The notes below the pieces were generated by a model, which was not told where the DNA came from, did no database searches, and was given only the letters and a program-made list of their open reading frames with translations. Of a DNA stretch of 64,000 nt, positions 1-8,825 are shown piece after piece (position 1 is the first letter of the stretch; each line of letters opens with the position of its first letter). The translations under genes were made by a program, and so were the position numbers. Origin of the DNA: Oceaniferula spumae (GTDB lineage: Bacteria > Verrucomicrobiota > Verrucomicrobiia > Verrucomicrobiales > Akkermansiaceae); contig NZ_AP026866.1 in NCBI RefSeq assembly GCF_042849255.1, positions 992,001 to 1,056,000 on the forward strand, given 5' to 3'.

Positions 1-530
1 TCTCGATAATCACCCGTTTGTAACTGAGGTGCTATATCGGTGAGCAGCTTTTCCCACCCGCTGTCTTCCATGAAAGCCTCGATCGCGTATCCAGGAGTGA
101 CGGCTACCAGCCCCCTCCTCACGTCCACCAATAGGAGGATACTCCATGCCCTCTCCTCTTCGGTCTGTCCATGTTGTAATCGGCAGGCATTCATCATCCA
201 GAAACCAAATTCCGGCAAATTGACATCGTCCTCTAAATTCACCATGCAGAAGTACATGCCCAGCTGTGGGAATCTGCGCACTAACTGATCTGAAGCTGCG
301 ATGACATCTGCCCGGATCGCCTCATCGGTAACATTGGCGTGATCCATGAAGCGATCTAACACAGGCGGCGTGTATGGGAACTGCCTCACTGTGGCATGGG
401 CGTCAAAGCCACAACGCGGGCATTGCTCTGCCTGTTCTTTGAACCGCTGAAGACAAGACGGGCACACCACCATCGCGCGGTAGAAAATCCGAGCGGGGTA
501 ACGTTTGCGTTTGGTTCGGGATTCAGGCAC
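1..530 (-). CDS. Zinc-ribbon plus TPM-domain protein (3' end outside window)
   Basis: Open frame running off the left edge, so only the first ~176 codons are present. I chose the GTG at 530-528 because an in-frame TAG lies shortly upstream and no ATG lies between; an internal ATG near 472 is the alternative. A four-cysteine zinc ribbon is visible at residues ~23-40 (CPSC...CPRC), followed by a region ending LLLVDVRRGLVAVTPGYAIE, which resembles the TPM domain (a membrane-associated domain named after TLP18.3/Psb32/MOLO-1, function mostly unknown in bacteria). It lies 38 bp downstream of the next leftward gene and may be cotranscribed. Domain assignment is by recognition of the motif only. Confidence 0.75.
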   Translation of the reverse strand, partial: MPESRTKRKRYPARIFYRAMVVCPSCLQRFKEQAEQCPRCGFDAHATVRQFPYTPPVLDRFMDHANVTDEAIRADVIAASDQLVRRFPQLGMYFCMVNLEDDVNLPEFGFWMMNACRLQHGQTEEERAWSILLLVDVRRGLVAVTPGYAIEAFMEDSGWEKLLTDIAPQLQTGDYR

Positions 531-568
531 GGCTGAGCAATTAACAGGGGGTGCGCTGGACTAACTAT

Positions 569-2290
569 TTATTTGTTAGGATCAGCTGGAGCATCAGGCT
601 CGTTTTTTTCCTCGGGTGCGGCCTCGGGGATGTCGGCAGCTTCAATCGCTTTCTTGAGTTCGGCTGGTGGTTCGACCGGAGCCTCGGGCTTCTTTTCCTC
701 CTTTGGCTGCTTTGGTTTCGCTGCAGTCTTTTTCTTAGCCGTTTTCTTGGCTGCTGGTTTTTCCAACTCCTTGGCTGCGTGCAGTGTGCCATCAGAGAAC
801 AGGAGAACAAAGCCCTCGTTGATGAGCCAGTGCAGATCGTGATACCAGAGATGGCGGGTATCGTCGTCGATATCCTTGGGGAGAAGTTCTTTCCACATGG
901 CATCGATGTTTCCACTTGGATTGGCTATCACCCATTTAAAGAGTGCGGTGGGACGATCAGCCATGACCAAGTCATCAGGCACGTGTTTTGGCCGGGCCGG
1001 ACCACAGTGGAGACGTTTCTTCCATTTGAAGACAGCCAAGTGACGGCCACTCATCTGACGACAGAGAATGGAAGCCAGATCGCCAGGGTAACGACGAGCT
1101 TCCGTGACTGTGTTTTTCTGAAGTGTTAGGAGAGCCGGGCTGATCAACTTAGCAGGTATGTTTCCAGGGCTGGAAATCGTCGTTCCGCTCTCGAACTCCT
1201 TTTCAAAACCATTGGCAATGAAATGCTGTTCCACCTCACGGCGATTATCTAGAATGACCACGGTTTCCTCAATGACTGGGGCTGGTGCCTCTTCTGTCTT
1301 GGGAGCCTCAGTCGCGTCATCTGAGCTTGCTTCCGCAGGGGCTTCGGTCTCTTTTTTAGAGTCATCAGAACTGGGAGTTTCGCTCTTGGGACGCCAGCGC
1401 ACGTGTTTTTTCATGCTTTCCAACCACGCCTCAACTGCCTCCTCGCCATGCTCCATGGTGATCTTCTGTTTATAGCGATCCAAGGGCATGTTTGAAAATC
1501 GCTCACGGTGAAGATCCAGTAGCGTTTGCTGGTAGGCGTGATGGTTGGGTGGTCCGATCAAGGTTCCGCTGAATCCACAGCGGGCTACTGACTGAAAATT
1601 ACCCTTGGGAGGCTCCACCTCGGTGACTTCCTCATCGTAGTATTTTTCCAATCCCCCATGGTTCCAAAAATGATCGAGACATTCCTTCTGATAGAGCCAG
1701 ACCGAATGATCGCTGCGACTCCGGTAAATGGGATCTTTCTTGCTCTCAAAGATGACATGGAATCTCTCCAATCCGCCTAGCACAAGCCACGCGAGATCAA
1801 AGACGGAGTGAGTTCTACCTGTCGCAGAAATTTGTTTAGCTAATGCATCCAAGCCTTCTTCGATCGGCATGATTCGGGCTTTGAAACCGTCCGGTGCGGG
1901 AACCAGTGGTGGCCGATCTCGATGATCGCGACGGTCTCTGCCACGACCGCCATCGCGTGAATCGCGACCACGGTTGTCATTGCGCCTAGGCCGCCCCCCC
2001 TCTCGTTGACCAGCCCCTCGATGGTCGTCACGACGTCCACCTTGTTTGTGACCGGATGACCGTGTATCTTTATTCCCAGAGTCTCTTCTCTTAGATGATG
2101 CCTCTCTGCCTTTTTTAGGTTGGTCTTTACGCGCCCACGCAGGTCCAAAATTCAGCGAGCTAAGATCCGGCAGCTGCTCTGCCGCTTTCTTAGCTGACTT
2201 CTTTTTCGTGGTTTTCTTGGCAGCGCCAGCGTCTCCAGTCACTTCAGGTTTTGGGGACTCGGCGTCGGAAGATGATTCATTGTCACTCAT
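569..2290 (-). CDS. RGG/lysine-rich low-complexity protein of unknown function
   Basis: A 573-residue protein that I do not recognise as a named family. The N-terminus (~1-60) is acidic then Lys/Ala-rich (KKTTKKKSAKKAAEQ), residues ~65-128 form an Arg/Gly/Asp-rich stretch like RGG RNA-binding tails (GGRGRDRRDHRDRPP), the middle (~135-510) appears globular with two similar-looking halves, and the C-terminus (~515-573) is again Lys/Ala/Pro-rich, resembling histone H1 tails. The composition suggests nucleic-acid binding, probably RNA, but no catalytic motif is visible. Its start is 26 bp downstream of waaA, so it is likely in the same leftward operon. Confidence 0.85.
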   Translation of the reverse strand: MSDNESSSDAESPKPEVTGDAGAAKKTTKKKSAKKAAEQLPDLSSLNFGPAWARKDQPKKGREASSKRRDSGNKDTRSSGHKQGGRRDDHRGAGQREGGRPRRNDNRGRDSRDGGRGRDRRDHRDRPPLVPAPDGFKARIMPIEEGLDALAKQISATGRTHSVFDLAWLVLGGLERFHVIFESKKDPIYRSRSDHSVWLYQKECLDHFWNHGGLEKYYDEEVTEVEPPKGNFQSVARCGFSGTLIGPPNHHAYQQTLLDLHRERFSNMPLDRYKQKITMEHGEEAVEAWLESMKKHVRWRPKSETPSSDDSKKETEAPAEASSDDATEAPKTEEAPAPVIEETVVILDNRREVEQHFIANGFEKEFESGTTISSPGNIPAKLISPALLTLQKNTVTEARRYPGDLASILCRQMSGRHLAVFKWKKRLHCGPARPKHVPDDLVMADRPTALFKWVIANPSGNIDAMWKELLPKDIDDDTRHLWYHDLHWLINEGFVLLFSDGTLHAAKELEKPAAKKTAKKKTAAKPKQPKEEKKPEAPVEPPAELKKAIEAADIPEAAPEEKNEPDAPADPNK

Positions 2291-2316
2291 AGGCGTTGAT
2301 ACTGTGGCACGATCCG

Positions 2317-3609
2317 CTAACTAACGGAAGCATTCAAATACACAAGATCGATGGTTTTTTCCACAGCATTTTCATGGATAGCCAGCACCTGCCTGGCGGC
2401 ATCGACGGTAGATTTTCTCACATTGGAATCGTGCAGGAGGAGGTTCACGGTTTCCCCCAAGTCCTCAGCAGATTCTAACATCCGCACGCTACCTTTCTCA
2501 CGAAGCGTAGTCATGAGGGGTTCGAAGTTACCCATGTTAGGGCCACAAACGACGGGAACTCCGGCGACGATAGCTTCCGCAGGATTCTGACCGCCTTCGC
2601 CTAGCCAGCTCTTTCCTATCACCACAACATCGGCGTGCGCTGTCCAGTCGCGCAGTTCGCCTGTTGTGTCTGCCACCAGACAAGCCTTCTCAGGTTTATT
2701 CGGCTTACCTCCGTTACTGCGTAGAACAGCCTCGTAACCGATCGATTTTAAATCTGAGACTACTGCCGATCTGCGTTCAGCGTGACGCGGGACTACAACC
2801 AACAGGGTATCCACCTCGGAGTTTTTCAATGCCTCCCCGATTAGTTTTTCTTCACCAGCGTGTGTGCTGGCGGCAAGCACTACCGGCCGACCTTCGCCAA
2901 ACTCGTCCAGTGCCAACTGAAATTCAGCCCGTCTGCGAGGTGGTTTTCCTCCCGAAGGGTCGAATTTGATGCTGCCTGTGACGTGGATTTTCTGAGCATC
3001 GATACCCAGCTTTTTGAAGCGCTCAGCATCGTCCTGATTCTGGACGGCAAATATGCTTACCATCTCGAATAAAGGTCGGACCAAGCCTGCTACCTTATGG
3101 AATCGGGCTTCTGACCGTTTAGAAAGACGAGCATTGACGATGGCCACTGGGATCGACTGTTTTCTAGCTACATTCAATAAATTCGGCCAAGCCTCAGCCT
3201 CGATAAGGATGATCTGACGAGGTGAAAACCTCCGGAATACAGAGCGAATGATAAGTCCAAAATCCAAGGGACTGTAGATTACTCTCACGCGGTCTGGCGC
3301 CTTTTCTTTGGCCACGGCATGCCCTGTGGAAGTGGTCGCTGCTAACACGACTTTTTCATCAGGGTGTTTAACCAGCCAAGACTCGATCAACTTCAGAGCG
3401 ATGAGCACTTCTCCAACACTAACAGCATGGATGTAAACTGTCTTTCTTGGTTCACAATCAATGCGTGCCTTGAACTTGCCAAAACGTTCTAACAGACCAG
3501 TGCCATATCCACCCCTTTTCCACATCTTCACCAGCCACGCAGGAAAGGCTACGATGAAAAATACCGGCAGCAGGCAGTTGTAGATAGTGAGAACTTGGTT
3601 CCGAGACAT
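2317..3609 (-). CDS. waaA: 3-deoxy-D-manno-octulosonic acid (Kdo) transferase
   Basis: Transfers Kdo from CMP-Kdo to lipid A precursor at the inner membrane, the first step of LPS core assembly (GT30 family). The 430 residues fit the family length. Visible hallmarks are an N-terminal hydrophobic anchor (~8-28), the segment HAVSVGE (~61-67), EAEAWPN (137-143; family form ETELWPN), and a C-terminal donor-binding region GEGGQNPAEAIVAGVPVV resembling the family GGHNPLEPAAFGVPV. It implies an LPS-containing outer membrane. It lies between rsmD (25 bp upstream) and the RGG-rich gene, in one leftward run. Confidence 0.93.
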   Translation of the reverse strand: MSRNQVLTIYNCLLPVFFIVAFPAWLVKMWKRGGYGTGLLERFGKFKARIDCEPRKTVYIHAVSVGEVLIALKLIESWLVKHPDEKVVLAATTSTGHAVAKEKAPDRVRVIYSPLDFGLIIRSVFRRFSPRQIILIEAEAWPNLLNVARKQSIPVAIVNARLSKRSEARFHKVAGLVRPLFEMVSIFAVQNQDDAERFKKLGIDAQKIHVTGSIKFDPSGGKPPRRRAEFQLALDEFGEGRPVVLAASTHAGEEKLIGEALKNSEVDTLLVVVPRHAERRSAVVSDLKSIGYEAVLRSNGGKPNKPEKACLVADTTGELRDWTAHADVVVIGKSWLGEGGQNPAEAIVAGVPVVCGPNMGNFEPLMTTLREKGSVRMLESAEDLGETVNLLLHDSNVRKSTVDAARQVLAIHENAVEKTIDLVYLNASVS

Positions 3610-3634
3610 GATGAGAAGTCAGGTGGAGAATACG

Positions 3635-4186
3635 TTAGGACTGACGTTGGTAAAACAGAATTCCACAGCTGCCGTATTTGCGCTGATCGATAAGTTTCCA
3701 GCCATTGATATCGGAGCGTTTGTTCCGGGGAGGATCTTCCAGAATTAGCAGAGAGTCCTCCTTCATGAGGTCGGGTAGCTTTTCGTTCATCAATAGCTGC
3801 TCGATAAAATCCGTGCCGCCTGCGCCCTTATAATAGGGCGGATCAGCGAAAATAAGATTATATTTCCCTGCGGCACCTTGGAGAAAACGAAACACATCTT
3901 GGTGAATGACCTTGCCGTTCTCGAGTCCGAGTGACTTGAGATTTTTTCTCATGACGGCCAGTGATTCTCGGCTATCATCCACCATCTCACAACTGGCTGC
4001 ACCTCGGCTCAAACACTCTAGGCCCATAGCGCCTGAGCCGGCAAAAAGATCGAGCACTCGGGCCTCTGAAACGTAAGTTCCCAGAATGGAGAACAGCGCT
4101 TCACGCAATCGGTCGGTACTGGGACGGGCCACCGAGTCAGGCACGCTTATGCTTCGACTGCCTGCCGTTCCACTAATGATTCTCAT
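3635..4186 (-). CDS. rsmD: 16S rRNA (guanine(966)-N(2))-methyltransferase RsmD
   Basis: Methylates G966 of 16S rRNA using S-adenosylmethionine during small-subunit assembly. The 183 residues match the family. The start MRIISGTAGSR is the classic RsmD N-terminus, motif I is LDLFAGSGAMGLE (~45-57) and the catalytic motif IV is DPPY (115-118). The first 14 bp overlap the end of the AsmA-like gene, which suggests translational coupling although the two functions are unrelated. Identification is by motifs and length. Confidence 0.93.
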   Translation of the reverse strand: MRIISGTAGSRSISVPDSVARPSTDRLREALFSILGTYVSEARVLDLFAGSGAMGLECLSRGAASCEMVDDSRESLAVMRKNLKSLGLENGKVIHQDVFRFLQGAAGKYNLIFADPPYYKGAGGTDFIEQLLMNEKLPDLMKEDSLLILEDPPRNKRSDINGWKLIDQRKYGSCGILFYQRQS

Positions 4187-5741
4187 CGGATTTTTTTCTG
4201 AGTAGTTCTTCGTTAGGCAGAGGCTTGATATCCACGCCTTCTTCTTTCATTTCCACACGCACAAAATGCATGGTAGCAGCAATGGTCTGCCATAACGGCC
4301 ATTCCTCATGATTGCTGCCGAGGTCCATCACAGGTTCCATCAGGCTTCCATGAACATGGATGTCCCTGAACTGTCGATCAGGAGTGTCCAGATACTCCCA
4401 CCAAGGATCCCACGAATTGGAGATATGAGCTCCCATCAAGGCCTTGTGAATCTGCCCTCCGACTTCCGGGGAAACCACTAAGCGAGTGACCGCTGCGACA
4501 CCATCCCTCATGGAAACAGATCCGTTTCCGAGCACTGAAATGTCCTCCCCTATCGCCCGAGCAGAACTCCACTGAAGAACGCCATGCTGGAAAACAACAG
4601 GGACTGCGATATCGTCAAACTTGATGGTATTGTGCCCGTGCAGCTCCTGCACGGTGACCTTTTCGGCAAAGAATATTGCTGAGGACCTCCATGTCATTGG
4701 ACTCGAGATGGCACCTACCGCCCTGATACGACCTGCCATTTTCTCAGCATTTAAATCGATCGCAAACTGCTCAAGACCATGAAAATCTTCCAAGCCCTGA
4801 GGATCGATCACCAAGTCGAATAGAAAAGGCACATCGCGAACCATGGCAAGCTGGGCCACGAACCTTAATTCCAATCCTGCTAGATTAACCGTCTGCTCTT
4901 CAATTTCCAGATAGGGTCTTTTCCAGGCGATGGCTTGCTCGATATCGTGGATCCTTTCGATACCGGGGATCTTGATTTCACCCAATCTGATCATGCCCTC
5001 TGCATCTTCTCCTAACAATGGGATATCCAAATCGATCCCCTCGGCTTCCATCACCTCGATATCCTTGGATAAAGAAACAACCTTCAGGCTGGCGTTGGTG
5101 ACTCGAAGTCGCATGGCAAGACCTGCGGGAGGCCGCACCACTTCCGGCTTAGCGACCTCTGGTTTCGCTGCCGGTGCAGGCGCAGGATTTATTGGCTGAG
5201 ATGATTTCGGTGAGGCGGTAATCTCAGGGTTTGGCGAAGGGTTTACGGATGGGGAAACCGGTCCGACTTGAGCTTCGGTAGCTGGGGCCGGAGGAGGCTC
5301 CGTTAGCTGACCAGCACTTGAAGCCATAGCGGCCAACATTTCCACCGTCACGGTCAGGCTGGGGGCATCGACCGAGATCTCGCGAAAGCGTGCTCGTCCA
5401 CGAATTAGCTGGCTCCAGTATGGTTGAACATGAATCTGCTCAACTTCTAACAAGGGTTGATCTATTTGAGCCCGTAACTGCTCAGGCTGCAGCATAGTCG
5501 CACCATTCACGGTAAATCCATTCCAAGGAGACCAAGTCATTCCATGCACTTCCCAGTCCATACCGGTACGCGCTTTCAACTTGGCCGCAGCCAAATCTTT
5601 TCCCCATGATGTATTCAACCACAGGTTAGAGCCACCGAAGGCTAAAAGCGGAACCAGCAGTAACCACAGCACCACTTTAATCAAGCGGCGGGGGCGACGC
5701 GATGACGAACGCCCGGCATCTCGCTGCGAGGGCGCATTCAT
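4173..5741 (-). CDS. AsmA-like membrane-anchored envelope protein
   Basis: A 522-residue protein with a basic N-terminus, one transmembrane segment (~22-42) and a long beta-rich extracytoplasmic part. The opening after the anchor (WGKDLAAAKLKARTGMDW) resembles AsmA/DUF748-type proteins, which are thought to act in outer-membrane lipid homeostasis. Residues ~140-200 are a Pro/Ala/Ser linker (PAPATEAQVGPV..., NPAPAPAAKPEV). No enzyme motif is visible. It sits 3 bp downstream of an exported unknown protein and overlaps rsmD by 14 bp. The AsmA link is an inference from topology and the N-terminal pattern only. Confidence 0.7.
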   Translation of the reverse strand: MNAPSQRDAGRSSSRRPRRLIKVVLWLLLVPLLAFGGSNLWLNTSWGKDLAAAKLKARTGMDWEVHGMTWSPWNGFTVNGATMLQPEQLRAQIDQPLLEVEQIHVQPYWSQLIRGRARFREISVDAPSLTVTVEMLAAMASSAGQLTEPPPAPATEAQVGPVSPSVNPSPNPEITASPKSSQPINPAPAPAAKPEVAKPEVVRPPAGLAMRLRVTNASLKVVSLSKDIEVMEAEGIDLDIPLLGEDAEGMIRLGEIKIPGIERIHDIEQAIAWKRPYLEIEEQTVNLAGLELRFVAQLAMVRDVPFLFDLVIDPQGLEDFHGLEQFAIDLNAEKMAGRIRAVGAISSPMTWRSSAIFFAEKVTVQELHGHNTIKFDDIAVPVVFQHGVLQWSSARAIGEDISVLGNGSVSMRDGVAAVTRLVVSPEVGGQIHKALMGAHISNSWDPWWEYLDTPDRQFRDIHVHGSLMEPVMDLGSNHEEWPLWQTIAATMHFVRVEMKEEGVDIKPLPNEELLRKKSDENH

Positions 5742-5744
5742 GAA

Positions 5745-6467
5745 TTACTTGGCCGGTGGCGTGAAACGGATCACCAAGCTCTTGTCAGCAAGACGGTGAC
5801 CGGATGTGCTTTCCTGGAGTCGGTAGATGAGAACGCAGTGCTTGGCGTCTTTGAACATACCGATCGCCAGATTTTCCTTAGTCGAAATGAACTCGCTGTT
5901 GTTTTCGTAGCGCCATTCATGTCCTTTCCAGGCCCCAAGAATACTACGTTCTTCGGCATCGATATCCTCAATACGTTTCAGTTCACCATTGGGTGATTTA
6001 AAAACGTCCGTGGCAGGGTCATAGCGAAGCAGTGAGACTTGCATACCGACACCGCTGACGCGGATCATCCACTCTCCGGGCTTTGGCTCCTCGAGCCTGA
6101 TGACCACTTGTTGCACCGCCTTGAACTGGCGCTGGTCCCATAGTTTCAGATAATCAGCATATTCCTCTTTGGTCAGCCCGAGGTTTTCGTGGAATGGAAG
6201 CGGAACACCAGGCTTGGCATTTTTGGCAAACTCCTTGTGCCATTCGGTATGGTTCTTGGCCGCGGCTTGCACCTTGGCGATGTACTTGTTGATCTCCTTG
6301 GGCGGAACGATGGCTCCGACCTCACCTTTCACTGCTTTATCGACGGCCAGATAAGGAGCTAACAGTGGTGGGGTCTTGGATGCCGCGCTAGCTGAAGAAA
6401 CAGACAGCCCGTAGCCTACCAGCAGAAGGGATAGTTTGAGTGTCTTGGATATCATTGAAAATTTCAT
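5745..6467 (-). CDS. Exported protein of unknown function
   Basis: The frame is open from 6587, but I place the start at the ATG at 6467-6465, because this puts a normal signal peptide at the N-terminus (MKFSMISKTLKLSLLLVGYG, cleavage near SSASAASK); the ATG at 6455 would also work. The mature part (~215 residues) is mixed alpha/beta. It has no cysteine pairs, lipobox or recognised motif. A short gap to the AsmA-like gene implies cotranscription and a periplasmic or outer-envelope role. No function can be assigned. Confidence 0.75.
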   Translation of the reverse strand: MKFSMISKTLKLSLLLVGYGLSVSSASAASKTPPLLAPYLAVDKAVKGEVGAIVPPKEINKYIAKVQAAAKNHTEWHKEFAKNAKPGVPLPFHENLGLTKEEYADYLKLWDQRQFKAVQQVVIRLEEPKPGEWMIRVSGVGMQVSLLRYDPATDVFKSPNGELKRIEDIDAEERSILGAWKGHEWRYENNSEFISTKENLAIGMFKDAKHCVLIYRLQESTSGHRLADKSLVIRFTPPAK

Positions 6468-6611
6468 CACTTGAGTAGGGGAAATTGAGATAGTTGCGAG
6501 TGGTTGAACACCAACTGAGATGGTGCGCACGTTAGCGATCTTAGCAGCAAGTGCAAGTGTCAATCGATCCAGCTCACCATGCCACATACGACGAAGGCAC
6601 TTAGGAATTAT

Positions 6612-7040
6612 TCACTTTTCTTGTTGATTCTCTCCCTTGCTGCCCTTGACCACAGCTCGTAAAGCCATGCCTGCGCCAGCAGCGACCATACAGAGAATCA
6701 TCAGCAGGTGCGTCGTTTTCATATCGAGCACAAATCGGATCCGGCTGAGTATTTCGATGGCGATCACCGCCAAGCCTAGACCCGTAAGCCACCAGGCCCA
6801 TTTTTTTCCAGCATCAAAAAACAACACCCCGACACCGAGTAAAAACGGAATGAATACGATCCCCATCGAAGTGGTTTCCATGCCATGACGACCGCGACCC
6901 ACCATTCCGGAAACCCAGCCAAAGTGGCCTGACTGGACTCGGACAGAATCGAGAAACAAATACATGCCCAGAGCCATCAACACCAGACCTCCGCCTAGCA
7001 GAAATATGCCGGATCCTCCTTCACTGCCTCCAGGTTTCAT
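6612..7040 (-). CDS. Small polytopic membrane protein, unknown function
   Basis: 142 residues with four predicted hydrophobic segments (about 11-30, 58-76, 82-99 and 110-130) and Gly-rich ends. No recognised family. It is transcribed leftward between the exported unknown protein and the FtsB-like gene, so an envelope or cell-division context is possible but not shown. Confidence 0.7.
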   Translation of the reverse strand: MKPGGSEGGSGIFLLGGGLVLMALGMYLFLDSVRVQSGHFGWVSGMVGRGRHGMETTSMGIVFIPFLLGVGVLFFDAGKKWAWWLTGLGLAVIAIEILSRIRFVLDMKTTHLLMILCMVAAGAGMALRAVVKGSKGENQQEK

Positions 7041-7119
7041 GCGCTTGGTTCTATCAGGGCTGCATGAGATTGCAATGCCACATCATGGCCGGGACAACCG
7101 AAATTCCAGATTCAGAAGC

Positions 7120-7479
7120 CTACTCCCGCTCGATGCGGAAGATGTGTTCGCCTGGTTTATAATAGTTCAAGCGATCGCGGGCAATGAGTTCAAGATACGC
7201 CGGATCTTCCTCAATGGCACGGAGTTCACGCTCTTTGGCATCCTTGTTCTCAATCACTGATAGCTCCACACCCTGCACTTCAGCCAGGTCTTGGCGGAGT
7301 TTCTCCAACTTCCGGTGATGCGGTAGAGCCGCAACAAGAAACGCGCAGCAGCCAGTGAGCAGCAATCCACAGAGAGCGAGACGCACACCGGCATTCATAC
7401 GCTCCGTGCGGGCACGCATCTTGTTGTAGCCGCCTTCACGCTGCTGCCTTCGGTTATAGTTGCGTTTGTTTCGAGCCAT
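7120..7479 (-). CDS. FtsB/DivIC-like septum formation protein
   Basis: Bitopic division protein that, in the FtsB/DivIC family, partners with FtsL and FtsQ/DivIB at the divisome. The 119 residues have a basic cytoplasmic N-terminus (~1-30), one transmembrane helix (~33-52), a short coiled coil (~55-90) and the typical C-terminal segment DPAYLELIARDRLNYYKPGE, which matches the family pattern 'ARe.l.yv.pGE'. The identification is by topology plus this motif. The gene is first in the leftward run that ends at the window edge. Confidence 0.85.
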   Translation of the reverse strand: MARNKRNYNRRQQREGGYNKMRARTERMNAGVRLALCGLLLTGCCAFLVAALPHHRKLEKLRQDLAEVQGVELSVIENKDAKERELRAIEEDPAYLELIARDRLNYYKPGEHIFRIERE

Positions 7480-7811
7480 TGGAGCACGGCGGAATCCTGT
7501 CCGGTGCGGTTACAATATATGAAATATCAATAAATCGGAAGTAAAAACCTACCTTCCTAGTAAAGATCATGTTTGAATTTTTGATAATAGTCACACCACA
7601 CCAAGCGTTTCCGAAAAAAACTGGATGAACCTTCGAATCAGACAAGCCTTCTTACCAAAATCACCATCTCAGCTATAGTTCGTCTTTTCATGCACTTACT
7701 GCGTAAATTCACACCACACACCTCTTTTCATGCTCCGAATTCATCTCCATTATGAATCTGGTTGCAGGAAAAGAAATCCAACAAGCATCACCCATCTAAC
7801 CAACAAATATA
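7480..7811. other. Divergent intergenic region
   Basis: 332 bp between the leftward FtsB-like gene and the rightward PEP-CTERM gene. It should hold promoters for both. The right half contains an element similar to the one upstream of the next PEP-CTERM gene (listed separately). I see no ORF or RNA gene in the rest. Confidence 0.6.
7684..7767 (+). promoter_or_regulatory. Upstream element shared with the next PEP-CTERM gene (copy 1)
   Basis: This ~80-bp stretch aligns with 8698-8775. Both copies start TTTTCATG, have a second TTTTCATG/TTTCCATG about 40 bp later, and end in a short inverted repeat with a 7-nt loop (here 7739-7744 and 7752-7757). The right arm includes TATGAA, usable as a -10 box. 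The right arm ends about 55 bp before the start codon in both cases. Interpreted as a shared promoter or regulator site; no regulator is known. Confidence 0.45.
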
Positions 7812-8567
7812 ATGAAAATCCAAACCATACTAGCGACGATCGCTACTGGCGCTATTACAACCTTGGCATCACAAGCTGCCATCACTTTTAACATTACTAA
7901 CATTGACACCAGCAACACAGCAGGTGCCAGTGCAGCAGCTGGTGGATCAGCGGCGGTGTCCATTAGCCCCGCTAGTTTTGATGGCTCTGCCACTGGACAA
8001 TATACAATCTCAGTCACTGGGCTTGATGTAGATGGTGTCGGTGGAACGGATGACAGCCTTTCACTATTAGTTAACGTGACACCAGCGGGCGGCACAATCA
8101 GAGATTCTGCAGGCGACCTTGGCGTGAATGGTGCTGGAGCAGGAAGAATTAGCGGTACTGGTGAAACCCTCACTTTTTCATTCGTAAGCGGCTCGACAGT
8201 CCTCGGCTCCCCTGCTCCAAACACTGTCGGGACATTTGTATTTGAGGGCTTCAATGCTGTTCAGCTTTCACAAATGACTGCTGATGATGACACATCGACT
8301 ACGGGAGATGTTGGATTTTACCAACTGGGCGCTGGACCCCAAACAAACATCACCGACGACGCAAACACGACTTTCGCCAATAGCACGGATGACCTGACTG
8401 TCGGCTATATTTCTGGCTATGATGGAACAAACCAAGGTAACGATGGTTTCTTCATCAACGACATTCAATTGCGTGTAACAGCTGACTTCGCGGTAGTTCC
8501 TGAGCCCAGCTCTGCAGCCCTTCTTGGCCTCGGCGGTCTAGCTCTTGTCCTGCGCCGTCGCAAATAA
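7812..8567 (+). CDS. PEP-CTERM sorting-signal secreted protein (1 of 4)
   Basis: 251 residues. An N-terminal signal peptide (~1-22, cleavage near SQAA) is followed by a Ser/Thr/Gly/Ala/Asp-rich low-complexity beta-type body, then the C-terminal tripartite PEP-CTERM signal: VPEPSS, hydrophobic helix LLGLGGLALVL and RRRK. Such proteins are processed by an exosortase and go to the cell surface or extracellular matrix; no exosortase gene is in this window. The body is not clearly related to the two following PEP-CTERM proteins. The short gap to the shared upstream element and the strong terminator after it suggest a single-gene unit. Confidence 0.92.
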   Translation: MKIQTILATIATGAITTLASQAAITFNITNIDTSNTAGASAAAGGSAAVSISPASFDGSATGQYTISVTGLDVDGVGGTDDSLSLLVNVTPAGGTIRDSAGDLGVNGAGAGRISGTGETLTFSFVSGSTVLGSPAPNTVGTFVFEGFNAVQLSQMTADDDTSTTGDVGFYQLGAGPQTNITDDANTTFANSTDDLTVGYISGYDGTNQGNDGFFINDIQLRVTADFAVVPEPSSAALLGLGGLALVLRRRK

Positions 8568-8594
8568 AACGGATAGCATTCAAATCAAACTTTC

Positions 8595-8637
8595 AAATCG
8601 GCGGCGCCCAATAATCAGGCCCGCCGATTTTTTTTGT
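8595..8637 (+). terminator. Rho-independent terminator after PEP-CTERM gene 1
   Basis: Perfect 10-bp stem AAATCGGCGG (8595-8604) with CCGCCGATTT (8621-8630), 16-nt loop, followed by a T run to 8635. Confidence 0.85.
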
Positions 8638-8696
8638 GTTTCTAGACACACAACGGAACACTCAAGTGCCCCTCCAGTATCTCCGCCATAAAGTGC

Positions 8697-8775
8697 GTGT
8701 TTTCATGGACTTGTAATTAAAATCAACACCTTCGCACACTTTCCATGATCCCGTCTCATGTCCAGTATGAGGTTT
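8697..8775 (+). promoter_or_regulatory. Upstream element shared with PEP-CTERM gene 1 (copy 2)
   Basis: Second copy of the element at 7684-7767. The inverted repeat here is CTCAT (8755-8759) with ATGAG (8767-8771), again with a 7-nt loop. The outer pair is C-G here and T-A in copy 1, so the arms have changed together. TATGAG is a possible -10 box about 55 bp before the start codon. Confidence 0.45.
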
Positions 8776-8825
8776 GTTACAAGTAAAACCTCATCTCTAT
8801 CTGTCAGATACCGACCCAAAAAAAT

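Noticed and set aside
95..125. Apparent frameshift at a poly-G run inside the TPM gene
   Set aside because: On recounting, the run is five G and the frame continues without break into the conserved LVAVTPGYAIE segment.
40..288. Rightward 82-codon frame at the left edge
   Set aside because: It lies antisense to the zinc-ribbon/TPM coding frame, which has recognisable domain motifs and better codon structure.
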